From positions 1 to 64,000 of the forward strand of contig PVNU02002850.1 in NCBI GenBank assembly GCA_003013855.2: a stretch of 64,000 nucleotides of DNA. The letters run 5' to 3'. The stretch comes from Liriodendron chinense. Taxonomy: Eukaryota; Streptophyta; Magnoliopsida; Magnoliales; Magnoliaceae. The notes under the pieces were generated by a model. That model searched no databases. It saw nothing but the letters and a program-made list of their open reading frames with translations, and was not told the DNA's origin. Position 1 is the first letter of the stretch; each line of letters starts with the position of its first letter. The position numbers and the translations under genes are program-made. This document shows, in pieces, positions 42,328-54,739 of this stretch.

Positions 42328-43528
42328 TGAAATTGCGATTTTACCGCTTGTAGAGATACTCGGAGATATGTCTAAGGACCTAGAGGGGGATGATTAGGAC
42401 CTTTTAGAAATTCTTTTCGCCTACTTACACAATTCAACAAATTACACTAAGTAAACAAGAACACTTCGGCTTCCAAGCCTAAGTGGGTCCAATCACAAGA
42501 CTAGCATAAGGTTAATCAATAAGCGATCCTAGTCTAAAGCATGCATAGGTAAATAAATGATTCAACAATCAAGATCCTAACCTAAGTAACTTGTGTAGAC
42601 TCATGAGAATGGATCAATGAGCTCAAGTTTACACAATTAGTGAAGGTACATCTTGTGTGTGGAAGAGCCTAGAAAGTGCCTAGCAATCATTCCTATCAAG
42701 CATGCATAATTAGACAATTAAACTAACAGTGCTAAGATATAAATGAGCTCAACAACAATCACAAACACAATGATGTATAGTGGTTCGACTACTTGTCTAC
42801 TCCACTCCCGGTTCAAGTACTCAACCCCTTTGAGCACACCGGCATTCACTATCGGAGGTTTTAAATGAGGTTCACCTCTCAACCTTTACACGGAGTTTTA
42901 GACATAGGCTAACTCTCAACCTAACGCACGTTTGCTCCCGTGTCGGAGGCTCCCCCTTGTAGACTTAGTTTAGGCCCGGCTGACGGGCCAAGGAACGGCT
43001 AACGTCCCTACGTTGAGTTCGACAAACAAACTCTAAAATGGACTCTCAAATGAGACAACCTACTTGTCGGATGAGCCCCTGTTAAGCGCCGATTTGGGTT
43101 GCTTGATCTCCGCTCTCCCGTGCTTCAATCAGCTTCCCTTGCTCCCTCGATCGTGTTGCCGTTGCGTCGCCAATGCCTCAGCCACACTTGATCAAACACC
43201 TTGCATGCGATGCCTTTGAGATGCCCAAGGTTTAGGAGGATAGGTTTGAGAGCTCTACAACTAAGTGGGAATGGGTTGCCTAGAGTCTCTTACCTACAAT
43301 GATCTCATCTTAGAGTTTTGGACAAGGATTTGCCAATCAAGAAGCTTCCAAACTTTAGAGATCAAGAGGGGATGAAGGTCATCTTCTTCATGAGCTTGGA
43401 ATGCTCTAATCTTGTATTAAAGCACAGGAAGATGCCTTGCATAGGTTAAGGAATGAGCCTCAAATGGTCTCCTACAATGGTGGCTTCACTCCTCAAAAAT
43501 CCCTCACGAAATGCCCAAAAACGGAGCT

Positions 43529-43538
43529 CTATATGTAA
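43529..43538 (-). promoter_or_regulatory. TATA-like box of element J 3' LTR
   Basis: The minus strand reads TTACATATAG followed by AGCTC; weak match. The equivalent box in the other LTR is at 47419-47428. Confidence 0.4.
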
Positions 43539-43582
43539 GAAAAGAGGGCTCCAACGGTCATGAAATGGGCATAAAACGGCTC

Positions 43583-43890
43583 TAGGCCGACCTGTCCCGA
43601 TCGGTCAGATCCCTCTGCTGGAGTATATCAACTACATAGGCCAACTACACAGGCCGACCGGTCAAGACCGGTCGGACCCCCTAGCTGGACAAGCCTGATG
43701 ATCCAGACCGACTGGTCAAGACCGATCGGACCCCCTTGCTGGACGTTAGAGATCTCCAGGCCGACCGGTCAAGACCGGTCGGCAGTGCCTGCTGTCCTCC
43801 TTGATATGAGAAGGCCAACCGGTCTTGACCGGTCGGCTGGCCATTGCAGCATGCAGCAAGGCTGCTGGCCGACCGGTCTTGACCGGTCGG
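43583..43890 (-). promoter_or_regulatory. U3 palindrome array of element J (3' LTR)
   Basis: Units GACCGGTCAAGACCGGTC and GACCGGTCTTGACCGGTC flanked by GGCC/GGCC or GGAC. The core is the same as in Athila elements A and B although the superfamily differs. Confidence 0.87.
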
Positions 43891-44228
43891 ACCAGCCTGG
43901 TTCTCCTCTTCTTTTGCTGGTCTTCGCATGCATCAGCCTTTCCACTTTGGCCAAGGTTTCGGTGTTCAAATGGGACACCTAGGCCCAATCTATGATGACA
44001 AAATGGTTTCCTAATGAGGTCAAGGTCATCAAAGAGCAAAGGGGTTGGGTTTTGGTCAAGGTTAAGGCACCAAGGCATCACTTATACCTGAATCTTCTTC
44101 CTTGATGCAGCCGGTCCGTCGTGAGTCTTCGGTCTTCGTCTTCATTGGGCTCAACCGACACTAGACTCACTGACGTAAGTGATTGAAAAACAAGGTACAC
44201 TAGTATGCCACGGAAAAGTGCACTAACA

Positions 44229-44474
44229 ATCTCCCCCTTTGTCAATTACTTACAAAAACTTAACCTACCAAAATAGAATACATGTTCAAGATATTATAAT
44301 GATAATGAATTAAATACAGGACTCTTGACATGCCTAAACTAAGCTGCTCCGCTTCAGTTTGCTCCCCCACAACGTGTCAATCCCTGCATCACAAAACATA
44401 GCAAACTAGTTTTGGTGGGATTTGATCTTTCTCCCCCTTTTTGTTAGCAATTGACAAACTATTCTCTCCCCCTT
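44229..44474 (-). other. Multiple polypurine tracts of element J
   Basis: CTCCCCC-type tracts (polypurine on the minus strand) at 44229-44240 next to the LTR, 44361-44370, 44431-44442 and 44464-44474. Multiple polypurine tracts are described for Sireviruses. Confidence 0.65.
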
Positions 44475-45048
44475 AATGATATATCAATAAGGCTAAGGTA
44501 AGAGAAGATAGTATGTCGCAGTTATAACTATAAGCACATGCTAGCAAGGCGAGTATAGGGTGCATGAATCATAAATACATGGAGCAAGCTAAGAAACGTG
44601 ATTAACAAGAAGATATAGCTATCTAGGCAAGGTTAATCATGCAACATTGGTCAAGGATATACATTTGCATTGAAAGCACAAAGGGCTTATAGCCCAATCA
44701 ACCAGCCTCCCCTATTGGTATATCAAGACCAAAACTAAGCAAAGATTAGCATACAATGAAGTATAAAACTCAAGATGATTTAGCTAATCTAAGCATGATG
44801 ATAATCTAGCAGGCAAATGAATCAAATAAAAGCAAGGCTAAATTATCGAATATGGGCGAATGAGGCTTGAATCCTCTGATTTGCCCATACACACAGAAAT
44901 GAGGCTGAAATCCTCAGATTTTCCTATATAAGCATATCTAGCTACCCTCACTAACCATGTTTAGTTTGATAAGGTAAAGGGTAACTAAATTCCTCAACAC
45001 CCTCATAGAATGTAGCATGAGGTGAGGGGTTGGGAACTCCTTTTCCTC
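44475..45048 (-). other. Element J non-coding internal region
   Basis: No RT, integrase or other domain on either strand; A/T-rich sequence between gag and the polypurine tracts. Nothing else recognised. Confidence 0.6.
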
Positions 45049-46146
45049 CTAGAAGGGATAGCGGTTGGGATCCCCTCTTAGATAAGCTAGTAGAGGGGTC
45101 GTGATGGAGGCCGAGAGAGCAAGATCTTTATATTGGCTCTCATCACAGGCGGAGTTACCAGATTCGGACTCCTCCGTATCATCCCAAGTGGCAGCCATTG
45201 CCTTTTTACCTTTCGGTTTAGGTCCTTCCGGACATTCCGGGGCAATATGGCCACGACGACCGTAACCGTAACAACGGACGGATGAAGATATGGATGATTT
45301 TCCTTTATGATTATTACCCTTCTTGTCCTTCTTGTCACGGCTATTCCCTCTATCAAATTTGAGGAATCTCTTGAATTTTTTGTTTAATTTCTCTTCCTCA
45401 TCATCCTCATCATCGCTATCTTCCTCCGACTCACTCTTTATTTTCTTATGTTTGTGAGAGGACTTAAAAGCGATGTTTTTCTTTTTAGAGGGGGCCTTAA
45501 AGCCTAGCTCAAAGGTTTGTAGGGAACCTATGAGTTATTCAACTTTCATTGTATTAAGATCCCTACATTCTTCAATGGTGGTGACTTTAGAAGAGAAACG
45601 TTCCGGAAGAGATCTCAAAATTTTCCTACAAAGTCTATTTTCCGGAACAGGATCCCCTAAGCCCCACATATCATTTGTGATTTTGTTCAGCTTGGTATAA
45701 AATTCAGTAAACGTTTCATGCTCCTCCATAGTAATGTTTTCAAATAGAGTAGAGAGGCGCTGAAGTTTAGAGTTTTTAACAACGTTTGTACCTTCATGGG
45801 TTACTTCAAGAATATCCCATGCCTGTTTACTGGTTGTGCAGTTTTGAATCCGACCAAATTCTTCTCTAGATACTGAACAAAAAATGGCATTCAGGCCTTT
45901 GGCATTATGGATACGTTGAGCTTTATCATGATTAGTCCACATAGCCTTATCTTTTGGCCTGAGAACATCCGGTTCACCCTCCTTAGAAATAATGTCCATT
46001 GGGGGTACATATCCAATATCAACCATGTCCCTCGCATCCGAATCAATAGATTCTAAGAAGATGCGCATTCGGGCTTTCCAATATGGATAGTTTGACCCAT
46101 CAAAGAAAGGAGGCTTAGTGACGGATGAAGAGTCCTCTCTAGACAT
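45049..46146 (-). pseudogene. Element J copia gag with one nonsense codon
   Basis: 365 codons in one frame from MSREDSSSV, with a single TAA near 45535. The gag core has FFDGSNYPYWKARMRIFL, AWDILEVTHEGTNVVKNSKL and ILRSLPERFSSKVTTIEE. A Lys/Glu/Asp-rich segment and a CCHC-like knuckle follow, whose second Cys is Tyr (CYGYGRRGHIAPEC), then an acidic end stopping at 45049. It forms the virus-like particle in intact relatives. The knuckle change and nonsense codon suggest loss of function. Confidence 0.88.
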
Positions 46147-46217
46147 ATTTTCAAGCTCTCTTAGGATCTCACTCCGGGTTTTTAAACCTGAACGGAGGAA
46201 CCCGCTCTGATACCAAT
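46147..46217 (-). other. Element J leader and tRNA-iMet primer site
   Basis: The minus strand next to the LTR reads TGGTATCAGAGCGGG (46201-46215), the standard copia primer site. Confidence 0.85.
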
Positions 46218-48118
46218 TGAAATTGCGGTTTTACCGCTTGTAGAGATACTCGGAGATATGTCTAAGGACCTAGAGGGGGGTGATTATGACCTTGTAGAAA
46301 TTCTTTTCGCCTACTTACACAATTCAACAAATTACACTAAGTAAACAAGAACACTTCGGCTTCCAAGCCTAAGTGGGTCCAATCACAAGACTAGCATAAG
46401 GTTAATCAATAAGCGATCCTAGTCTAAAGCATGCATAGGTAAATAAATGATTCAACAATCAAGATCCTAACCTAAGCAACTTGTGTAGACTCATGAGAAT
46501 GGATCAATGAGCTCAAGTCTACACAATTAGTGAAGGTACATCTTGTGTGTGGAAGAGCCTAGAAAGTGCCTAGCAATCATTCCTATCAAGCATGCATAAT
46601 TAGACAATTAAACTAACAGTGCTAAGATATAAATGAGCTCAACAACAATCACAAACACAATGATGTATAGTGGTTTGACTACTTGTCTACTCCACTCCCG
46701 GTTCAAGTCTCAACCCCTTTGAGCACACCGGCATTCACTATCGGAGGTTTTAAATGAGGTTCACCTCTCAACCTTTACACGGAGTTTTAGACATAGACTA
46801 ACTCTCAACCTAACGCACGTTTGCTCCCGTGTCGGAGGCTCCCCCTTGGAGACTTAGTTTAGGCCCGGCTGACGGGCCAAGGAACGGCTAACGTCCCCAG
46901 GTTGAGTTCGACAAACAAACTCTAAAATGGACTCTCAAATGAGACAACCTACTTGTCGGATGAGCCCCTGTTAAGCGCCGATTTGGGTTGCTTGATCTCC
47001 GCTCTCCCGTGCTTCAATCAGCTTCCCTTGCTCCCTCGATCGTGTTGCCGTTGTGTCGCCAATGCCTCAGCCACACTTGATCAAACACCTTGCATGCGAT
47101 GCCTTTGAGATGCCCAAGGTGCTAGGAGGATAGGTTTGAGAGCTCTACAACTAAGTGGGAATGGGTTGCCTAGAGTCTCTTACCTATAATGAACTCATCT
47201 TAGAGTTTTGGACAAGGATTTGCCAATCACGAAGCTTCCAAACTTTAGAGATCAAGAGGGGATGAAGGTCATCTTCTTCATGAGCTTGGAATGCTCTAAT
47301 CTTGTATTAAAGCACAGGAAGATGCCTTGCATAGGTCAAGGAATGAGCCTCAAATGGTCTCCTACAATGGTGGCTTCACTCCTCAAAAATCCCTCACCAA
47401 ATGCCCAAAAACGGAGCTCTATATGTAAGAAAAGAGGGCTCCAACGGTCATAAAACGGGCATAAAACGGCTCTAGGCCGACCTGTCCCGACCGGTCGGAT
47501 CCCTCTGCTGGAGTATATCAACTACATAGGCCAACTACACAGGCCGACAGGTCAAGACCGGTCCGACCCCCTAGCTGGACAAGCCTGATGATCCAGGCCG
47601 ACCGGTCAAGACCGATCGGACCCCCTTGCTGGACGTTAGAGATCTCTAGGCCGACCGGTCAAGACCGGTCGGCAGTGCCTGCTGTCCTCCCTGATATGAG
47701 AAGGCCGACCGGTCTTGACCAGTCGGCTGGCCATTACAGCATGCAGCAAGGCTGCTGGCCGACCGGTCTTGACCGGTCGGACCAGCCTGGTTCTCCTCTT
47801 CTTTTGCTGGTCTTCGCATGCATCAGCCTTTCCACTTTGGCCAAGGTTTGGGTGTTCAAATGGGACACCTAGGCCCAATCTATGATGACAAAATGGTTTC
47901 CTAATGAGGTCAAGGTCATCAAAGAGCAAAGGAGTTGGGTTTTGGTCAAGGTTAAGGCACCAAGGCATCACTTATACCTGAATCTTCTTCCTTGATGCAG
48001 CCGGTCCGTCTTGAGTCTTCGGTCTTCGTCTTCATTGGGCTCAACCGACACTAGACTCACTGATGTAAGTGATTGACAAACAAGGTGCACTAGTATGCCA
48101 CGGAAAAGTGCACTAACA
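46218..48118 (-). repeat. Element J 5' LTR (1901 bp)
   Basis: Same length as the partner LTR, with scattered substitutions (for example 'gttgtgtcgcc' for 'gttgcgtcgcc'). Followed by AGATA. Confidence 0.93.
47479..47780 (-). promoter_or_regulatory. U3 palindrome array of element J (5' LTR)
   Basis: Equivalent to 43583-43890, with the same number of units and a few point changes. Confidence 0.85.
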
Positions 48119-48607
48119 AGATAGAGCTGTTAAACCAAACAATCTGCCATATGTAAGACCAATGCATATAACTCACTCAATGCAAGCTAGGATGAGCATG
48201 CTTAATTGCATAGGTCAGTCCCAATTCTAATAAGCTCAGATCACAATCATAACCATCCTCAAGTCCTGTCACAAGACAAGGCTAGATTATGATTTGAACT
48301 TGTTTCAAATCACATGCACAGTCCCACATAGCACAGAATTTCAGAAAAGTAGAACTTTGGTACGAAGTTCCCACATGAAGATCATAGTACTAGAGCGTAC
48401 TCCAATTCCTCGGATCATACAGGTCTAGACTAACACAAAGCAATTAAGAACTTAAGTAATTCTCCCAAACATCCATGAGTCATCATAAGACTAAGAAAAA
48501 CTACTTAGAACTTGTATAAACTTCAAACCATTGTTCATAAACATGAAATTCAATCTTAAAACCAACTTAAAACGAATTGAAACATCTTAGATTCACTACA
48601 AGCTTCA

Positions 48608-48629
48608 CCTCTTAGCCCTAGCTAAGAGG
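48608..48629 (-). other. Conserved 22-nt stem-loop (E, 3' LTR)
   Basis: Perfect arms CCTCTTAGC/GCTAAGAGG with loop CCTA. Confidence 0.8.
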
Positions 48630-48786
48630 TTTAGCCGTTCATGATCCAAGGAAACATGAAACAACTAAGAAAAACATAAAACAGTAAAACAAACTAGAAG
48701 GAGTTGTGGAACTCCGAAATCCACTTCCGCCGCCTCCAACCTTGCTTAAACTCTTCTAAGATACCCTAGGAACGATCCCTAGGTGT

Positions 48787-48796
48787 CCTTTTATAG
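48787..48796 (-). promoter_or_regulatory. TATA box of element E 3' LTR
   Basis: The minus strand reads CTATAAAAGG. Confidence 0.7.
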
Positions 48797-48889
48797 TGGG
48801 GAGGCTCGCAACCTCAAAAACTTCCAGATTTTGCGTAAGAGTACGCAGTGCACAGAGAATTTCGAGACTTGTAGAACACGTTTCGTTAT

Positions 48890-49178
48890 GCGGGCGACCG
48901 GTCGCACGACCGGTTACAGTGGCTGGACGACCAGTCGCAAATACTGGATGACCGGTCTCAAAACGGCAAAAAAGTGTCTAGTGAGTTTCGGGGATTTTCA
49001 ACCCAGAAAATTAATTTAAAGACCAGTCGCACGACCGGTCGCAGAAGTGGACGACCAGTCGCACGACCGGCCGTGAACAGTCTAGAGAGTTGTGGCCTCT
49101 GGGTCTCCTCTGTTGCATGTGCGGACCGGTCGAACGACCGGTCCTTGACCTTGGACGACCGGTCAAACGACCGGTCGT
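48890..49178 (-). promoter_or_regulatory. U3 palindrome array of element E (3' LTR)
   Basis: Units CGACCGGTCGCACGACCGGT and GGACCGGTCGAACGACCGG. The half-site GACCGGTC is shared with A, B and J but the spacer differs. Confidence 0.82.
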
Positions 49179-49414
49179 GGGCACCTTCTTCTGCTTTCTT
49201 TCTTCTTTTCTCTGATTTCTTTCTTTCATTCTATGACGCTTAGCCCCTTTTATCTTCTTTGCTTCTAACTAGCATCTTTAAGTCTTCAATTGATGCTTCC
49301 TCTCTCTCATCCCTACAATCACAAATTCATGCATTAGTTTAGTCTATAAACCATAACAATAAGCATAATGAGTGATGAATTGGGGTTAGAATATACACAA
49401 TTAAGAGCTAAACA

Positions 49415-50531
49415 CACCCCCCAACCAGCATTTTGCTAGTCCCGATCAAAACATGCGTGAAACTAATTCCATTCTTCAAAACTCAACTCTCTTTCAGAAA
49501 CCATTCTTCTATACATCCCAAGACATTCAAGTGTAAGATTCAGAAATATTAGGTGATAAAGGTTGAAATCATAAACTCCTAATGCATAATAAGTGTCCAT
49601 ATGAAATTCCCGCTGATTGGTTGAAAAATAGAAGAACTTGAACAAATTCAACCTAGTGTGCATAGTGAAACTTCATCTCATGAGTTTTTAGGATTATCCT
49701 CTTCATAAATCAACCAGACTATAGATCTCAAGGTACATAGAGCCACATCAAGCCAATGACAGGAATTTGCCTTACCGTCCTTCCGACGACTTTCACACTA
49801 CGTCCCATTTCCGGCTTTGGTTACAGGTAGACCATCCCCCGGTTGGTAGTAGGTAGCCCTAATCGAAATTTTCCACCATTTTTCCATCATTCCCAATTTC
49901 ATCCTTCCTTTTCCTTTTTCTTTTAAATTATATAGGATTTTTAGAAATCCATATTTTTCGTTATTTTCCCATGGACAAGGATGGACAAAGTACCCCGGCT
50001 TGATGTCTCAACACCTTGAATCAAAATCTAACTAATCCACAAATCACATAATCCCTTCAACTCGTGAAAATCGTGTAATGTGAACTAGGTGTAAGAGTGT
50101 TCAAATTTTCTATCAATCATAAAAATAGGGAAATTCACATACAAAACCATTATGTTATGAGAAATTCAAAACTTGCAACCTCACTCACTTCATATCTCCT
50201 CCTCTTATGCTCATATCATCTTGAATGCATAGAAACAAAGTTTTCCAAAAGAGTTTTGAATTTTAGGAAAATTGAAAAATTTCTACATAATTGCTCGAAA
50301 TGTTACAAAACGCTGGATTCATCCAAGTGATCCTACTCCCTCCAACCAAATCTTGCATTGTCCTCAATGTAAAAGATGTGCAATGAACAAAACATGAGAG
50401 CAATTTGAAAATAAAAGGGAGTGAGGAATGATAGTACCTGAGATAGTGAAAAGTGGAATTCTTCCTCCTTCTAGCTAAAGTAAACAAAAGCAACAAAATC
50501 CTAATCCTAACTACTCTATACCTCCGTCAGA
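49415..50531 (-). other. Element E 3' non-coding region and polypurine tract
   Basis: Closest to element A's 3' region, including 'agggagtgaggaa' and 'tactctatacctcc'. The conserved block is at 49756-49865. No supported ORF. Confidence 0.75.
49756..49865 (-). other. Conserved non-coding block (element E copy)
   Basis: Starts ATGACAGGAATTTGCCTTAC; nearly identical to the A and B copies. Confidence 0.7.
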
Positions 50532-51732
50532 CTAGGAGATCGATTCCAACAACTCGTCCAAAAGCATAAAGTCAAGCAGAATCATTAGATGGATCAAAAG
50601 GTTTTGCAATAACGTCATCTAATATCTTGCGTTACAATACGCATGTGTGTGAGTGATCCAGATAAGCCACTGAAGATTCCAAAAAAGAATTTCAGTGGGT
50701 TCATTAATGTTTTCACCACATGTATAAGAGGAGACATCGTCATATTTATCAGAAAAAAATATGTCTCCATTCAGATTTTCCTGGGCATTGATTTTGCAAA
50801 TTTGGATCATCCCAGGGTTGGTAGGGGTCGGTATACATGATCCATAGAGGTGTGGAAATATGAATTGATTTCTCAGTACAACAAAGTGTTGTTTCCACAT
50901 CCTTCTCTTGGCTAACGTTATGTGCCAATACCGACTCAAAAGGTGTGACTATGTCCCCTATCACATCAACATTCTTATCAAGAGAATAGGCCACATCTTC
51001 TTCTAAGTGATTGGGGTAAGGAGTTGAGAGGGACACATCTTCCACAATAGAATTGATCATATTTATTTCATGGACCTCTTCATCTTCATCCTCTTGTTGA
51101 TTGTCAACATTGAAAGCATTTAACTCAATCATCATATTACCAAAGGACATTTGTATGACCCCACTCCTACAATTTATGATAGCGTTTGATGTAGCTAGGA
51201 ATGGGCTGTCAAGTATGACAGGAATTTGAGGGCCACTATTAACCATGGGTTGTGTGTCCAAGACAATGAAGTCCACTGGGTAGTAGACCTTGTCAACTTG
51301 GATAAGAACGTCCTCAATCACCCCTCTCGAAATACGAATCGATCGGTCAGCGAGTTGTAATGTGGTTTTGGTGGGTTTTAATTCACCTAAACCCAATTGT
51401 TCATAGACCGAAAAGGGTATTAAGTTCACACTTGCTCCTAAATCAAGTAAAGCATGTTTCACTCTGTAGTCTCCAATTATGCATGATATTGTCGGACTAC
51501 CAGAATCTTTGTATTTCTTGGGCATCCCGTGATTTATAATGGCACATACATTCTCTGTCAAAAATGCCTTCTTTTGGACATGTATTTTTCTTTTTAGCGT
51601 GCAAAGATTCTTAAAAAACTTAGCATATGACGAAATTTGTTTAATGGCATCCAACAATGGGATGTTGATCTTCACCTGCTTGAAAGCCTCTAAAATTTTC
51701 AGATTTTTGTCTAAAGGTTTAGGTGAAATCAA
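50532..51732 (-). pseudogene. Element E protease-tail cassette (B-like)
   Basis: Minus-strand frame from KILEAFKQVKINIPLLDAIK through protease (LLDLGASVNLIPFSVYEQ) and acidic segment to the tail (YTCGENINEPTEI, THAYCNARY, a stop in place of Trp, then MTLLQNLL and LLDELLE). A one-base insertion in an A run near 50750 shifts the frame. It is B-like (HVQKKAFLTENV, NHGMPKKYK) from the stop back to about 51670. RT, RNase H and integrase are absent. Tail function unknown. Confidence 0.85.
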
Positions 51733-51765
51733 CCTTTGTGGAAACGGGGCAACCGGTTTGTATTG

Positions 51766-53427
51766 TCATTCCGGTTCTTTCTCTTGTGGAGTGTTGTTCA
51801 AGTTATCATCCTCTTTAGAAATTTTCGGATCATTAGGCTGTGGGGCCTTCACCGGATTAGATTTATCAATTATTTTCCCACTTCGCAAAGTGGTGATAAC
51901 TTGAACATGCTCCATATGTTGGGAGGATGAGCTTGCATCTTGTATCTCAAATTGGGTCCTTGGGTTAGGAAGAGGTTGGGTAGGAAGTGTGCCTTTCTCC
52001 CTAACACTGAGGTGCGATTCAACCCTAGCCATTGAGGTTTTCAAGTCATTGATGGCTTGGGTTGTATTTTGATTAAATTTCAATTGCTCTTGCATGAACC
52101 CATCTATTTTCAGAGAATTAGTCTTGTTATACTCAGCTTGGACCGAAACAAATGCACCCAACATCTCCTCTAGTGTAACTTTTAGTGTAATGACTAGAGA
52201 TGGACCAAGTATAGGTTGAGCTTGAGGGATATTGGTTGCATTCGCAGTGGGTCCATTCCTCCAACTGAAGTTGGGATGGTTCTTCCAACTAGAATCATAC
52301 GTGTTTGAGTTTGGAGCACCAAATTGTCGTTGATAACTATTTATGGCATTTGCTTGTTCTTGTAAGATATCTTGAACTGCTGAGTCTTGTGTTGTATATT
52401 GATTTTAGGCACAAATTCCACAAACAGTTTCAACATCTTTAGAGTTGATCGTCTCTCCTTTCCTTAATTCCATGGCCTCGACTTTTCTTGTGAGGCTAAC
52501 CACACGTGCACTTAAGCTATCTTCTTCTGATAAGACGTAAATTCTCCCTTTTTCCTTTTGTTGGCCAGTCTTGGAATTTGTTGGTTTAGATGTATCCCAA
52601 TACTGTGCATTCTCAGCCAATTCTTCCAAATAATCCCATGCTTCATCAGCTTCCTTATTCATAAACTCCCCATCACACATCATCTCTACAAATTGGCGAA
52701 TGGGTGAAGTCAGTCCTTCATAGAAAAAGCTTATAACCCACCAAATTTCATAGCCATGATGTGGGCATGCGTTTAATAAGTCCTTAAACCTCTCCCAACT
52801 TTGGAAGAAGGTTTCATCTTCCTTTTGGGCAAAGTTCATGATAAGACGCTTCAACATGTTTGTTTTGTGAGTAAGGAAGAATTTTTTTTATGAATTCCCT
52901 ATGCATATCAGTCCATACACCAATTGATCTTGGCCTTAATGCATGAAGCCAACCTTTAGCTTTATCTTTAAGAGTAAAAGGGAAGAATTTGAGTCTCACC
53001 ACATCATCAGTCACATTAGCAAAGTGCATGGTGGTTATTACCTCATCAAACTCCTTAAGGTATTGATAGGCACTTTCACTGTCTAATCCATGGAATTTAG
53101 GGAGAAGTTGGATCACTCGCGGTTTCAAATCCACATTCCCTGCATTTTGTGGAAAAATTATGCATGAGGGAGTGCTCGCTCTTGCTGGTTGCAAGAAATC
53201 ACATAAATTTCTTGGTCGGGGAACATTCTCAACCACATTCTCCCCCGTTTCAGTTTGATTTTGGCCCAGATTAGGATTGGCCATCGGATTAGGTTGATTT
53301 GCAGCCATGTTTTTAGACAAAATTGGAGAGTTTAGATGTCTCCTAGCACGTGGCTCTCTGTCAATTCCTTCAACTATTCCCCCTTCACTAATGAGTCGGT
53401 TATTGGAATCCTAGCCTAATGTGGCAT
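51766..53427 (-). pseudogene. Element E gag (A-like), broken
   Basis: Start MPH at 53427 with a TGG-to-TAG change at codon 4 and a one-base deletion shortly after. Readable from MAANQPNPM (near 53308): RPRNLCDFLQPARASTPSC, capsid core, frameshift near 52885, knuckle start CGIC near 52410, then a shifted linker (52164-51766). It is nearly the same as A's gag, unlike the B-like part that follows. Confidence 0.87.
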
Positions 53428-53997
53428 GCAAAACTAAAAAAAATATGAAACAAAGAGAAAGAAGAATTCTTCCTCCCTTTCTTTACTCTTCTTTAAGACC
53501 GAAGCACAAGGTGTCTTGCAATGGCTAAGCCAGAAGCAAGGATAGAGACTGATTTCTCCTGGTCAATAGGGGTTCAGAGAACTCCCCACCCACTCTTTGA
53601 ATCTTTTGAGAAAAAGTGCAGAAAAAGAAGAAAGAGGAGTAGAGGTGAGAAGAGAAATCTCTTAGCACAAGGTGATCCAAGACGGCAGAGCCGACTAATA
53701 GGAATCCAGGTGGCACAAGGCCTACCTCTCAGAGATCCAAAAGGAGTCTCCACCCACTCTACAAGAGATGAATATGATAGGAATGAATAAGAGAAGGAGA
53801 AGAGTAAGGTTTAGAAAGATAGAACCTGATTCGGCACTTGAAATCCTTATATCTTCTTCATCTTCCTAGAAATCCCTGAAAAAGAAAAATAAATCAAAAT
53901 AAACTAAGTTAGAACTATTCCTAAAAATCCTAAATAGATTCTATTTTCATAAATCTGTGAAAAACCGTCAAAGTCCACGGCAACGGCACCAAAAACT
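53428..53997 (-). other. Element E 5' leader with mutated primer site
   Basis: Leader homologous to A's. The primer site at 53973-53991 carries two changes from the tRNA-Asp type, which would weaken priming if not acquired after insertion. Confidence 0.7.
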
Positions 53998-54739
53998 TGT
54001 TCGCTTCTCCAAGTGTAGGGTTGCGATGTAGTAATAAACTTGGTAAGACCGAGGTCGATCCATAGGGACTTGTGTAGGAATTCACAAACACATCCAATAG
54101 TGTCTATTGAGAGCTAACAACCAGATTTTATATAAGGTAAACAATTATAAAAAGGGGTTCAAGGATCTACTTGTAGCAATCCTTGATGTTCAATCCGCTG
54201 TGGTTTCTCACTCTCTCAACTAGAATCGATATTAAGATCTATCTAGCTGGATGATAGAGCTGTTAAACCAAACAATCTGCCATATGTAAGACCAATGCAT
54301 ATAACTCACTCAATGGAAGCTAGGATGAGCATGCTCAATTGCATAGGTCAGTCCCAATTCCAATAGGCTCAGATCACAATCATAACCATCCTCAAGTCCT
54401 GTCACAAGACAAGGCTAAATTATGATTTGAACTTGATTCAAATCACATGACAGTCCCACATAGCACAGAATTTCAGAAAAGTAGAACTTTGGTAGGAAGT
54501 TCCCACATGAAGATCATAGTACTAGAGCGTACTCCAATTCCTCGGATCATACAGGTCTAGACTAACACAAAGCAATTAAGAACTTAAGTAATTCTCCCAA
54601 ATATCCATGAGTCATCATAAGACTAAGAAAAACTACTTAGAACTTGTATAAACTTCAAACTATTGTTCATAAACATGAAATTCAATCTTAAAACCAACAT
54701 AAAACGAATTGAAACATCTTAGATTCACTACAAGCTTCA

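Larger units (their letters stand above)
42328..44228 (-). repeat. Element J 3' LTR (1901 bp)
   Basis: Starts TGAAATTGCG and ends AGTGCACTAACA. It contains TATA-like box, palindrome array and the CCTTGG/CGGCC region also found in C, G and K. Confidence 0.93.
42328..48118 (-). mobile_element. Gag-only Sirevirus-type copia element J
   Basis: Two 1901-bp LTRs (42328-44228 and 46218-48118), roughly 98% alike by eye. Flanks TGATA (42323-42327) and AGATA (48119-48123) give a 5-bp duplication with one mismatch. The internal region is only 2 kb: initiator-tRNA-Met primer site, one gag frame and several polypurine tracts. No protease, integrase or RT. Long LTRs, U3 palindromes and multiple polypurine tracts are known Sirevirus traits. 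Confidence 0.9.
48119..49414 (-). repeat. Element E 3' LTR, remainder
   Basis: Continues 42027-42327 after J (48119-48123 is J's duplication). Ends AGAGCTAAACA, then the polypurine tract. It holds one palindromic unit more than the partner LTR. Confidence 0.92.

Noticed and set aside
43698..43982. ORFs with repeated Arg-Pro-Thr-Gly-like residues in J's LTRs (also near 47588, 18412 and 12207)
   Set aside because: They are translations of the GACCGGTC palindrome arrays, present on both strands, not genes.
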